Assembly (NCBI RefSeq): GCF_024708915.1 | Contig: NZ_JANJXQ010000082.1 | Location: 1-18,917, forward strand | Reading direction: 5' to 3' | DNA: 18,917 nt | From: Thiobacillus sp. | Lineage (GTDB): Bacteria > Pseudomonadota > Gammaproteobacteria > Burkholderiales > Thiobacillaceae | In this document: in pieces, positions 1-6,635 of the stretch | Layout of the letters: each line of letters starts with the position of its first letter | Position numbering within the stretch: the stretch's first letter is position 1 | Translations under genes and position numbers: made by a program | Notes under the pieces: generated by a model | Databases searched by the model: none | What the model was told of the DNA's origin: nothing | The model's input: only the letters and a program-made list of their open reading frames with translations

Positions 1-98
1 ACGCCCGGCGGCCCCCACAGCATCACCGGGGTATGGTGGCCGTCGGCGGCGCTGTCGAATTCGCGGTCGAGGATGGTTTCGATGTGGGAAGGGCGCAT
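1..98 (-). CDS. MoxR-like AAA+ ATPase, N-terminal fragment
   Basis: This is the first 32 codons of a minus-strand gene that runs off the left edge. The start ATG lies at 96-98 on the complement. The visible protein begins MRPSHIETILDREF and reaches VMLWGPPGV at the edge. GPPG is the beginning of a Walker A (P-loop) motif, and a hydrophobic strand followed by WGPPG very near the N-terminus is typical of MoxR-type AAA+ ATPases, chaperone-like proteins often encoded beside von Willebrand factor A proteins. The lysine of the P-loop, Walker B and sensor regions all lie outside the window, so the subfamily is inferred from little sequence. The direction away from the Nudix gene means the 99-474 region holds its promoter, but I see no convincing one. 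Confidence 0.6.
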   Translation of the reverse strand, partial: MRPSHIETILDREFDSAADGHHTPVMLWGPPG

Positions 99-474
99 GG
101 TCGATCAGAACAACGTAAGTGGCCCTAAATGATAATCGCTCGCGGACTCGCATTCCACCCGTAAAGGGTAGGCCGTGGTTGTAAAGCCACTATTGACACG
201 GTCCGATGATGTTTGAACCCGCATTGTATTTCTCACGGAATCATGCTTTGACCGGTTCGTTGGCCCGTCTCAATAGAACGCTGTTTTCAATGCTTATTGA
301 TTCGGCCTCCCGCGCTGCCACGCACAGCCCGGGCAGACCGAACCTTGATCCCGCTTCAAACTTCATCTGGCCGAATCAATAAAGTGTCAACAACCACGCA
401 CCCGCTTCTCCCTTGCTTGAGGTGGGGGGATTTTGTTACCGTGGAACGCAACTCGACCCATTGTTGGATGCAGC
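99..474. other. non-coding region between MoxR-like and Nudix genes
   Basis: This roughly 376-bp stretch is less GC-rich than its surroundings and has no open frame with coding character. Visible in it are two small hairpins in tandem, ACCC/GGGT at 157-169 and GTGGTT/AGCCAC at 175-190 (one G-U pair), whose loops both begin GTAA. A 14-bp inverted repeat (294-382) is listed separately. TTGACA at 193-198 has no -10 partner at normal spacing. No RNA gene or clear promoter was recognised. Confidence 0.6.
294..382. repeat. 14-bp perfect inverted repeat around 61 bp
   Basis: TTATTGATTCGGCC at 294-307 is exactly complementary to GGCCGAATCAATAA at 369-382. The 61 bp between contain no ORF. The pairing does not extend past the arms on either side and no obvious target-site duplication flanks them. 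It could be the ends of a small non-autonomous (MITE-like) element or a large stem-loop. There is no poly-T tract to make it an intrinsic terminator. Confidence 0.6.
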
Positions 475-1008
475 ATGAATTTTTGCAGTGAATGCGGCAG
501 CGCAGTAATGCTGTGCGTGCCGACCGGCGACCACCTGCCGCGCTACGTGTGCCCCGAATGCGGCACCATCCATTACCAGAATCCCAAGATGGTGGTCGGC
601 TGCATTCCCGAGTGGGAAGACAAGGTATTGCTGTGCCGCCGCGCCATCGAACCCCGGTACGGCCTGTGGACGCTGCCGGCCGGCTTCATGGAAAACGGCG
701 AGACCACACTCGAGGGCGCCGCGCGCGAAACCTGGGAGGAAGCCAGGGCACGCATCGAAATCGGCGGGCTGTACACCCTGTACAACGTGCCGCACGCCAA
801 TCAGGTTCATTTCCTGTTCCGCGCCCGGCTGCTGGATCTGGACTTTCAGCCCGGGATCGAATCGCTCGAAACCCGATTGTTCGCCGAAGCCGACATTCCC
901 TGGGACAAAATTGCCTTCCGCACCGTGCGTGCCACACTGGAACAGTATTTCAGCGACCGCCGCGCCGGCTCATTCGACTTTCATTTCGGCGACATCCGCA
1001 CGCGCTGA
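475..1008 (+). CDS. zinc-ribbon Nudix hydrolase
   Basis: This predicted 177-residue cytoplasmic enzyme would hydrolyse a nucleoside diphosphate linked to another moiety (ADP-ribose, NADH or a sugar nucleotide; the substrate cannot be told). The N-terminus holds a zinc ribbon of two CxxC pairs, C4/C7 and C26/C29, like that of NudC-type NADH pyrophosphatases. The Nudix box runs from G70: G70, E76, R84-E85 and E88-E89 are all present, giving the metal-binding REx2EE core, but the usual glycine after EE is R91. The start at ATG 475 was chosen because it puts the first zinc-ribbon cysteine at residue 4. An earlier in-frame TTG at 433 would add residues with no family character. A weak GGA lies about 6 bases before the ATG. 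It converges with the minus-strand gene ending at 1018, only 9 bp away, with no clear terminator between them. Confidence 0.85.
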   Translation: MNFCSECGSAVMLCVPTGDHLPRYVCPECGTIHYQNPKMVVGCIPEWEDKVLLCRRAIEPRYGLWTLPAGFMENGETTLEGAARETWEEARARIEIGGLYTLYNVPHANQVHFLFRARLLDLDFQPGIESLETRLFAEADIPWDKIAFRTVRATLEQYFSDRRAGSFDFHFGDIRTR

Positions 1009-1017
1009 GGTCCAGGC

Positions 1018-2526
1018 TCAGGCGGCGGCGGCGAACTGCTCCCGCCCCACCACGTCCATCCCCACGCGCAGCCAGTCTTCGTGGCTTTCCTGCACTTCGC
1101 CCAGCCGCAGACGGTATACCGTATCGCCGTCGCGCAGCATCAGCGGCGCACCCAGGCGGTAATGGGTCCGGGGAAGCAGCAGATTGCTGACACCCTGCTC
1201 AGGGTGGGTCATCGGCAGAAAGACCGCCCAGGTCTTTTCGCCCGTCACGCCCGGCACATCCGTTTCGAAATAGATTTCCACCCGCTTGGGATGGCGCGAC
1301 AGGCGTTGCGTACCCACCAGATGCCGGCCGTCCTCCTGGCGATTCCAGCGTATTGCCAGCAATTGCCAGACGTTTTCCGATGGATCCCAGCTCACTGCCA
1401 CCAGGTGGCCATGCGGCAGCGCCGGCTCTTCGGACAGCGCAAAGCCCATGCCCTCCGTGCTCTCGTCGCGCAGCATCCAGGGCTCCAGGGCCGGGCGTCC
1501 CTTGGCGGTTTCGGGCTGGGCCAGTGCCGCCAGAATGTTATCCATGCCTGCGGCCACCCAGACCCGGCCGAAACGATGCGTACGCTGACGGTTACGGCGA
1601 ATTCCGCCGCGTTCGATCAGGCTTGCCACTTGGCGGGTAAGCCCGTTATCCGCCTCCGCCGCCGGGGTTTGATCCAGCGATTTCAGGTGATCGACCAGCG
1701 GCCGCAGCGCAAAATAACGCAGCCGGCGGCCCTGTACCCATTCGCTGTCCAGCATGCAGGCGCCTTCGCTCAGCGAAAGGTCCACCATATGCGTATGCAG
1801 TTCGCGCTGCGGCACGGCCGCTGGCAGGGGCAGCGGCTCGTAGCCCTCGATAATCTGTGCAATCGATTCGATTTCCTGCGCCCGGTAGCCCAGCGGATGC
1901 ACCAGGCCCATCAACACCACCAGCGTGTATTCGCGTGCGCAATGCGTGGTGCGCGCGTTGATCTGCACTTCCTGCATGGCGAAACCGTCGCGCTCGACCA
2001 GGCGGTAAAGCTTGTGCACCCGCCGCCAGGCCGACGCGGGCGGATTGCGCGCCTGATGATAATCCCAGCGCATGACCAGGCCGGCATAACGCAGCGCGCG
2101 GGTGGCAATCGCGGCGGCAAACGGTTTGAGTTCCGCACTGGCCTGACCCCGGTAAGCCTGTTTCAGCATGCCGAGCCAGGCCTCCGCCAGCAGCGACCAG
2201 AACATCCATGACTCGCGCCACAGCGCCTCGCGTGCCAGGCGAAACGCAGCCTGATTACGCACATACTGCTCGACGATGCGCAACTGCAGGGGCAACCCCG
2301 CCTCTTCCAGCTTCATCAGTAACTGCATGCGGCTGAGCGTGGCCGTCTCATTCTCCGCATTGAAGCGTTCCAGCCCTTCGACCAGCGCATGATGCGCATC
2401 GTAATCCGAATTCGCATGCAGGCTTTTCAGCCATTTTTCAATCGCCTTCACAGAGGCGAACGGTGATCTCGCTTCAGCTTTTCTGCGGCGGGTAATCGCG
2501 CTCAACATTTCAAATAAATCACTCAT
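1018..2526 (-). CDS. uncharacterised protein with PilZ-like signature
   Basis: This 502-residue predicted cytoplasmic protein has no signal peptide or membrane segment, and I do not recognise it as a named family. The N-terminal half looks helical and rich in charged residues and tryptophan. Further on, an RxxxR cluster (R311-R315) is followed about 40 residues later by DESTEG (354-359), which fits the [D/N]xSxxG half of a PilZ c-di-GMP-binding signature, and then by beta-rich sequence (HGHLVAVSW, LLAIRW, GTQRLSRHP). The spacing is longer than in standard PilZ domains, so c-di-GMP binding is only an inference. The start at 2526 gives MSDLFEML. An upstream in-frame ATG at 2568 would add 14 residues and would place the GTAACA inverted repeat inside the coding region. 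No strong Shine-Dalgarno is seen for either start. Both neighbours are on the plus strand, so it is probably monocistronic. Confidence 0.75.
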   Translation of the reverse strand: MSDLFEMLSAITRRRKAEARSPFASVKAIEKWLKSLHANSDYDAHHALVEGLERFNAENETATLSRMQLLMKLEEAGLPLQLRIVEQYVRNQAAFRLAREALWRESWMFWSLLAEAWLGMLKQAYRGQASAELKPFAAAIATRALRYAGLVMRWDYHQARNPPASAWRRVHKLYRLVERDGFAMQEVQINARTTHCAREYTLVVLMGLVHPLGYRAQEIESIAQIIEGYEPLPLPAAVPQRELHTHMVDLSLSEGACMLDSEWVQGRRLRYFALRPLVDHLKSLDQTPAAEADNGLTRQVASLIERGGIRRNRQRTHRFGRVWVAAGMDNILAALAQPETAKGRPALEPWMLRDESTEGMGFALSEEPALPHGHLVAVSWDPSENVWQLLAIRWNRQEDGRHLVGTQRLSRHPKRVEIYFETDVPGVTGEKTWAVFLPMTHPEQGVSNLLLPRTHYRLGAPLMLRDGDTVYRLRLGEVQESHEDWLRVGMDVVGREQFAAAA

Positions 2527-2541
2527 GGCTGGCGTCGATTT

Positions 2542-2559
2542 GTAACAAATGCCTGTTAC
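2542..2559. promoter_or_regulatory. GTAACA-N6-TGTTAC dyad, possible operator
   Basis: GTAACA (2542-2547) and TGTTAC (2554-2559) form a perfect 6-bp dyad separated by 6 bp, 16 bp upstream of the preferred start (2526) of the minus-strand PilZ-like gene. The size and symmetry suit a dimeric helix-turn-helix repressor site. No regulator is encoded beside it and no -10/-35 pair was identified, so the function is inferred from position only. Confidence 0.25.
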
Positions 2560-2755
2560 CAGCACCATTTATGCCAAACGCAGGGTCGAAGGGTACCCAC
2601 GTCAACGCATTGGTTTTGTTCGGATTCGGCGGAATTTCCTGCACACCGAGCCAGACGGATTAACGAAAAACCGACACCTGTTGATGAAGCCGCGTCAATC
2701 CGGACACGTGAACGCAGTCGTTGCCGGCGCCCCGCACAAACCAGAACGAACCCGC

Positions 2756-2761
2756 TACAAT
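2756..2761 (+). promoter_or_regulatory. probable -10 element of tRNA-Ser promoter
   Basis: TACAAT (5 of 6 matches to TATAAT) ends 9 bp before the first base of the tRNA-Ser gene, a suitable distance for transcription to begin at or just before the mature 5' end. I do not see a good -35 hexamer 16-18 bp upstream; TTGCCG at 2721 is too far away. Confidence 0.4.
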
Positions 2762-2770
2762 GCGCGCCGT

Positions 2771-2860
2771 GGAGGTGTGGCCGAGCGGTTTAAGGCACCG
2801 GTCTTGAAAACCGGCGATGGTGCAAGCCATCCGTGAGTTCGAATCTCACCGCCTCCGCCA
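2771..2860 (+). tRNA. tRNA-Ser (UGA anticodon)
   Basis: A 90-nt class II tRNA with CCA encoded. The acceptor stem GGAGGTG pairs with CGCCTCC (one G-U pair), followed by discriminator G and CCA. The anticodon stem CCGGT/ACCGG (2798-2802/2810-2814) closes the seven-base loop CTTGAAA with anticodon TGA at 2805-2807, reading UCA serine codons. The T arm carries GTTCGAATC. The long variable arm between the anticodon and T arms (GATGGTGCAAGCCATC) is as expected for tRNA-Ser. It is not followed by an integrase or phage gene, so there is no sign that it is an integration site here. Confidence 0.96.
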
Positions 2861-2929
2861 GCCGAATGACCGGGACACCCCAGCAGGGCGTTTTTGTTGT
2901 GCCGCCCCAACTGATGCGAGAATCCACGG

Positions 2930-3787
2930 ATGGCACATACCTTGCCCCTCACGCCCCGCAACCACGACCGCGACAGCGCGGGGATGACCTATGTCTATCC
3001 CGTCGTGTCGCGCCGCGCCGGCGGAGTGTCGGTCGGAATCAATCTCAACCCAAATAACGCGTGCAACTGGGCGTGCGTGTATTGCCAGGTGCCGGACCTG
3101 GCGCGCGGCACAGCGCCCGAAATCAACCTGGCGCAGCTGGAGACCGAACTGCGCGCGATGCTGACCGCCATCCTCCACGGCGATTTCATGCAAGCGCGCG
3201 TTCCCGAGGAGGCACGGCGGCTCAACGACATCGCGCTGTCCGGCAACGGCGAGCCGACCAGCGCCAGAGCCTTTCCGCAAGTCGTCGAACTGATCGGCCG
3301 GGTGATGGCGGATTTCGATCTGGCCGGCAAGATCAAGCTGGTGCTGATCACCAACGGCAGCCTCGCGGACCGCCCGCGCGTGCAGGGCGGCCTGGAAAAA
3401 ATGGCGGCCTTGAATGGCGAAGTCTGGTTCAAGTTCGACCGCGCAACCGCAAGCGGCATGCGCAGCATCAACCAGACACGGACGTCGCCCGACAGGCAGT
3501 TGGAGCGGCTTGCCGTGGCCTCCCATCTGTGCCCGACCTGGCTGCAAACCTGCATGTTCGCGCTCGATGGCGCGCCGCCTTCCGACGCGGAACAGGCGGC
3601 CTATCTGTCTGCGGTCGAACGCATCCGGATGCAGCAGATTCCGCTGCAAGGCGTGCTGCTGTATGGCCTCGCGCGGCCATCGATGCAGCCGCAGGCCGGC
3701 CGCCTGTCCGCGCTGCCCGCCGCGTGGCTCGAAGCGTTTGCCGAAAAAATCCGTGCGGCCGGCCTGCCGGTAAAGGTGTCGCCATGA
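2930..3787 (+). CDS. radical SAM protein of unknown substrate
   Basis: This 285-residue protein carries a radical SAM cluster motif CNWACVYC with cysteines C45, C49 and C52 (CxxxCxxC), which would bind a [4Fe-4S] cluster and S-adenosylmethionine. SGNGEPTSA at about 104-112 matches the SAM-amino-group binding (GGE-like) region, and VLITNGS further on is a typical barrel strand. No C-terminal SPASM-type cysteine cluster is seen, so only one cluster is predicted. The reaction cannot be told from the sequence. ATG at 2930 was chosen as the first in-frame start; the Shine-Dalgarno is weak. The stop overlaps the start of acpS (ATGA), so the two are probably translationally coupled. In many proteobacteria this slot before acpS is held by pdxJ. 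Confidence 0.8.
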   Translation: MAHTLPLTPRNHDRDSAGMTYVYPVVSRRAGGVSVGINLNPNNACNWACVYCQVPDLARGTAPEINLAQLETELRAMLTAILHGDFMQARVPEEARRLNDIALSGNGEPTSARAFPQVVELIGRVMADFDLAGKIKLVLITNGSLADRPRVQGGLEKMAALNGEVWFKFDRATASGMRSINQTRTSPDRQLERLAVASHLCPTWLQTCMFALDGAPPSDAEQAAYLSAVERIRMQQIPLQGVLLYGLARPSMQPQAGRLSALPAAWLEAFAEKIRAAGLPVKVSP

Positions 3788-4194
3788 TCCACGGCATCGG
3801 CACCGATCTGCTCGACGCCGAACGCATCCGCAGCGGCCTCGCCCGCTTCGGCGAGCATTATGCAGACCGCATTCTCGCCCCGGCCGAGCACGCCGGGTAT
3901 TACGCCAGCCCTGACCCGGCGCGCTTTCTGGCCAAATGCTTCGCGGCCAAGGAAGCGTTTGCCAAGGCGGCAGGAACCGGGCTGCGCGCGCCGGTGAGCT
4001 TGCGCAACGTCGCCGTGCTGCGCGACGCGCAAGGCAAGCCGCATATCGAATGCGCGCCCCGACTTGCCGCCTGGCTGGCCACGCGCGGCGTTACGGCGCA
4101 TCATGTTTCGCTGTCGGACGAAGGCGACTTCGTGCTGGCCTTCGTCGTGCTGGAACAAACCGGCCCTCACCCCAACCCACAGGAGCGCGCATGA
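3784..4194 (+). CDS. acpS: holo-[acyl-carrier-protein] synthase
   Basis: AcpS transfers 4'-phosphopantetheine from coenzyme A to the conserved serine of apo-ACP, making the active carrier for fatty acid synthesis in the cytoplasm. This 136-residue protein has both family signatures: GIGTDLLDAERI at 4-15, with the Mg-binding aspartate D8, and FLAKCFAAKEAFAKA at 48-62, with the metal ligand E57. The length fits the family (about 120-140). The start ATG overlaps the radical SAM stop by 4 nt (ATGA), and its own stop overlaps the nagZ start in the same way. The acpS-nagZ order is common in betaproteobacteria and supports the call. Confidence 0.95.
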   Translation: MIHGIGTDLLDAERIRSGLARFGEHYADRILAPAEHAGYYASPDPARFLAKCFAAKEAFAKAAGTGLRAPVSLRNVAVLRDAQGKPHIECAPRLAAWLATRGVTAHHVSLSDEGDFVLAFVVLEQTGPHPNPQERA

Positions 4195-5270
4195 CGCTTG
4201 GCCCCTTGATGCTCGACGTGGCGGGCACCGAATTGACCACCGACGACCGCCGCCGCCTGAGTCACCCGCTCGTCGGCGGGGTGATCCTGTTTTCCCGCAA
4301 CTACCGCGACCCGGCGCAGCTGGCCGCGCTGACGGCCGAGATCCGCGCGCTCAAACCGGCGCCGCTGCTGATCGGCGTCGACCACGAAGGCGGCCGGGTA
4401 CAGCGCTTCCGCGAGGGCTTCACCCGCCTGCCGCCAATGCGCAGCTTCGGCGAAATCTGGAATACGCATCCGCAGCGTGCGCGCGAACTGGCGCGCGAAA
4501 CCGGCTACGTGCTGGCGAGCGAACTGCGCGCGCACGGCGTCGATTTCAGCTTTGCGCCGGTGCTCGATCTGGATTACGGCGCCTCCAGCGTAATCGGCGA
4601 CCGCGCCTTTCACGGCAACCCGCACGCGGTGTTCGAACTGGGGCAGGCGGTGATGCTGGGCATGAAGGACGCCGGCATGGCCGCCTGCGGCAAGCACTTT
4701 CCCGGTCACGGCTTCGTGGCGGCGGATTCGCATGTCGCCATCCCGGTGGACGAGCGTAGCCTGGCCGCTATCGCCGTCGCCGACCTCGTCCCCTTCCGGC
4801 TGATGATCGAAGCGGGGCTCGCGGCGATCATGCCCGCACATGTCGTCTACCCCCAGGTCGACGACCGGCCCGCCGGATTTTCGCGCATCTGGCTGCACCA
4901 GCTGCTGCGCCAGCAACTGGGATTCGACGGCACGATTTTCAGCGACGACCTCTGCATGGAGGGTGCCGCGGTGGCAGGCGGCGTGGTCGAACGCGTGGCG
5001 GCTGCGCTCGATGCCGGCTGCGACATGGCGCTGGTATGCAACCGCCCCGATCTGGCCGACGAAGTGCTGGCCAAACTGCAGGTGGACTGGCCCGCTCCCG
5101 CGCGCGCGCGGCTGGCGCGCATGCACGGCCATCCGCATCCGCCGACGATGACCGCACTGCGGGAATCGGCGCGCTACGTCGATGCGCTGCACCACATCGC
5201 CGGACTGGGGCAGGATTCCGCCGACCTCAACCTGCACGTCGATCCAACGGATTACTGTGGACGTGCATAA
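4191..5270 (+). CDS. nagZ: beta-N-acetylhexosaminidase (NagZ, GH3)
   Basis: NagZ removes the N-acetylglucosamine from anhydromuropeptides during cytoplasmic recycling of peptidoglycan, and in species with inducible AmpC beta-lactamase its product feeds the AmpR signal. The 359-residue protein has the GH3 hallmarks: GVDHEGGRVQRF at 62-73, KHFPGHG at 168-174, the catalytic Asp-His pair D179/H181 on the flexible loop, and the nucleophile within FSDDLCMEGA (D252 or D253). The length is close to the E. coli enzyme. The start is fixed by the ATGA overlap with acpS and by AGGAG about 5 bases upstream. Its 3' end overlaps the start of the CDF transporter gene. Confidence 0.95.
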   Translation: MTLGPLMLDVAGTELTTDDRRRLSHPLVGGVILFSRNYRDPAQLAALTAEIRALKPAPLLIGVDHEGGRVQRFREGFTRLPPMRSFGEIWNTHPQRARELARETGYVLASELRAHGVDFSFAPVLDLDYGASSVIGDRAFHGNPHAVFELGQAVMLGMKDAGMAACGKHFPGHGFVAADSHVAIPVDERSLAAIAVADLVPFRLMIEAGLAAIMPAHVVYPQVDDRPAGFSRIWLHQLLRQQLGFDGTIFSDDLCMEGAAVAGGVVERVAAALDAGCDMALVCNRPDLADEVLAKLQVDWPAPARARLARMHGHPHPPTMTALRESARYVDALHHIAGLGQDSADLNLHVDPTDYCGRA

Positions 5271-6198
5271 GCACGATCACCCGCACGGCGAGGGCGGACA
5301 CCACGTACACGCAGCGGTCCCCGACGGCAATGGCAAGCTGGCCGTTGCCCTGCTGCTGACGCTGTCGTTCGCCGCGATCGAGGCGGTAGCCGGCTGGTGG
5401 TCGGGTTCGCTCGCGCTACTGTCCGATGCGGCGCACATGCTCACCGATTCCTCCGCGCTGGGGCTGGCCGCCGGCGCCGCCTGGCTGGCGCGCCGCCCGC
5501 CCAGCGCGCGCCATTCCTACGGGCTGGTGCGCGCCGAAGTGCTGGCCGCGCTGCTCAACAGCCTGGTGATGCTGGTCCTGATCGGCTACATCGTGCACGA
5601 GGCCATCGATCGCCTCGGCGCCGCCCCGCGTGAGATTGCCGGCAACGCTGTTATCGGCGTCGCCGCCATCGGCCTCGCGATCAATCTCGTCGTCGCCTGG
5701 GTGCTCTCGCGCGGCGAGCACACCTTGAACAGCCGTGCCGCGCTGCTGCATGTTCTGGGCGATGCACTCGGCTCGGTGGCGGCGATCACCGCCGGCATCG
5801 TCATCGTCGCCACCGGCTGGACGCCGATCGACCCGCTGCTGTCGCTGTTGGTGGCGGCGCTGATCCTGGTCTCGGCGTTGCGATTGCTGCGCGAAGTCGT
5901 GCATGTGCTGATGGAGGGGGTGCCCCTGCATGTCCGTCTCGATGCCGTCGGCCACGACCTGGCCGCGCTCGAAGGCGTGTTGCGGGTACACGACCTGCAT
6001 GTATGGACCCTGTCGTCCGGCACCATCGCCTTGTCCGCCCACCTGGAAATCCGTACCCTGGCCGACTGGCCGGCCATCCTCGCTGCCGCACGCCAAACCA
6101 TGGACACGCAGCACGGCATCCGCCATGTCACCCTGCAGCCCGAAGTGCCGGCAGCGGCGCCGCTGGTGCGCGCACCCTATCACCCCCCCCACCCCTGA
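5257..6198 (+). CDS. cation diffusion facilitator, CzcD/ZitB-like zinc exporter
   Basis: This predicted inner-membrane exporter (313 residues) moves divalent metal, probably Zn2+, out of the cytoplasm in exchange for protons. A histidine-rich N-terminus (HKHDHPHGEGGHHVH, 4-18) precedes about six membrane segments and a cytoplasmic C-terminal domain (HDLHVWTLSSG). The two metal-site motifs are SDAAHMLTD in TM2 (H60, D64) and HVLGD in TM5 (H165, D169); HxxxD in both is the zinc-type arrangement. It begins inside nagZ. I chose GTG at 5257 because ACGGA lies a few bases upstream and it keeps the whole His-rich segment; GTG at 5263 is the alternative. Coupling to nagZ looks translational. An 8-C run near the stop (6183-6190) affects only the last few residues. 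Confidence 0.9.
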   Translation: MDVHKHDHPHGEGGHHVHAAVPDGNGKLAVALLLTLSFAAIEAVAGWWSGSLALLSDAAHMLTDSSALGLAAGAAWLARRPPSARHSYGLVRAEVLAALLNSLVMLVLIGYIVHEAIDRLGAAPREIAGNAVIGVAAIGLAINLVVAWVLSRGEHTLNSRAALLHVLGDALGSVAAITAGIVIVATGWTPIDPLLSLLVAALILVSALRLLREVVHVLMEGVPLHVRLDAVGHDLAALEGVLRVHDLHVWTLSSGTIALSAHLEIRTLADWPAILAAARQTMDTQHGIRHVTLQPEVPAAAPLVRAPYHPPHP

Positions 6199-6231
6199 AT
6201 ACCTTTTCTGCAAAAAGTCGTACGTTGGCGC

Positions 6232-6262
6232 TTGACATACAAATGAGAATCGTTATTATTCG
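6232..6262 (+). promoter_or_regulatory. sigma-70 promoter with overlapping Fur box before hemP
   Basis: TTGACA at 6232-6237, a 16-bp spacer and TATTAT at 6254-6259 make a near-consensus sigma-70 promoter, the best in the window. The spacer and -10 are covered by AAATGAGAATCGTTATTATTCG (split here as AAATGAGAAT at 6241-6250 and CGTTATTATTCG after it), which resembles the Fur operator built on GATAAT units. The same AAATGAGAAT unit recurs on the opposite strand in the bfd promoter. Iron-replete repression of hemP and the genes behind it is therefore likely. Confidence 0.75.
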
Positions 6263-6292
6263 TAACACTTAAAACAGTAACAAACGTGTCGA

Positions 6293-6511
6293 ATGAACCC
6301 CGATCAACTCGAAGCAGACGCCGACACCATGCGAACGCACCCTTCTTCATCCAGCCGTTTACCGGTCGAGCCCAGGCAACGGGTTTTTCCGTCGGACATT
6401 ATCCCAACGAGTCTTTTATTCCAGGGCCATCAGGAAATCCTGATTAGCCACCAAGGCGAACACTACCGCCTGCGCATAACCAAGAACGGAAAACTGATTC
6501 TGACGAAGTAG
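6293..6511 (+). CDS. hemP: hemin uptake protein HemP family
   Basis: This is a 72-residue small protein whose C-terminal half carries the HemP signature: [11 protein letters not shown], then [15 protein letters not shown] ending at the stop. HemP/HmuP proteins are small cytoplasmic proteins found beside haem and siderophore uptake genes; in some betaproteobacteria and rhizobia a member acts as an activator needed for haem receptor expression. The first 35 or so residues are Ser/Pro-rich and unconserved in appearance. ATG at 6293 was used; ATG at 6329 is a possible later start, and neither has a clear Shine-Dalgarno. As the first gene behind the Fur-type promoter, it heads the iron operon and could have a regulatory role. 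No haem receptor, hmuTUV or haem oxygenase is present in this window. Confidence 0.88.
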   Translation: MNPDQLEADADTMRTHPSSSSRLPVEPRQRVFPSDIIPTSLLFQGHQEILISHQGEHYRLRITKNGKLILTK

Positions 6512-6635
6512 CACGCACACCCTTTTCTGCTGCCTGAAAATGGAATTCCCTACAGCCCTGCCAGGCAGGATCGCCGCCAGCCTCGGACTGCGGCCCCGGC
6601 CGGCATCATTTGCAATTGAACCAGGTATGCCCGGG

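Noticed and set aside
127..145. AAATGATAATCG resembling half of a Fur box upstream of the MoxR-like gene
   Set aside because: Only one half fits the GATAAT pattern and the rest (CTCGCGG) does not; no -10/-35 pair overlaps it and an iron role for that gene is not expected.
193..230. TTGACA at 193 as a promoter -35
   Set aside because: No acceptable -10 hexamer occurs 15-19 bp downstream.
2771..2860. tRNA-Ser as an attachment site of an integrated element
   Set aside because: No integrase, no repeat of the tRNA 3' end elsewhere in the window, and the flanking genes are ordinary housekeeping genes.
2877..2896. CCC-AGCA-GGG followed by CG and TTTTT as a terminator behind tRNA-Ser
   Set aside because: The T tract is good, but the stem is only about 3 bp, so it is too weak to annotate as a terminator.
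4167..5237. Long minus-strand open frame opposite nagZ
   Set aside because: Low-complexity Arg/Gly/Val-rich translation without domains; it is the antisense shadow of nagZ in high-GC DNA. The same holds for long antisense frames at 6732-8078, 10925-11947, 13328-14539, 14792-15871 and 16449-17489.
6183..6190. Run of eight C as a phase-variable tract in the CDF gene
   Set aside because: It lies in the last few codons, so a slip changes only the extreme C-terminus; it fits a Pro/His-coding stretch in GC-rich DNA.
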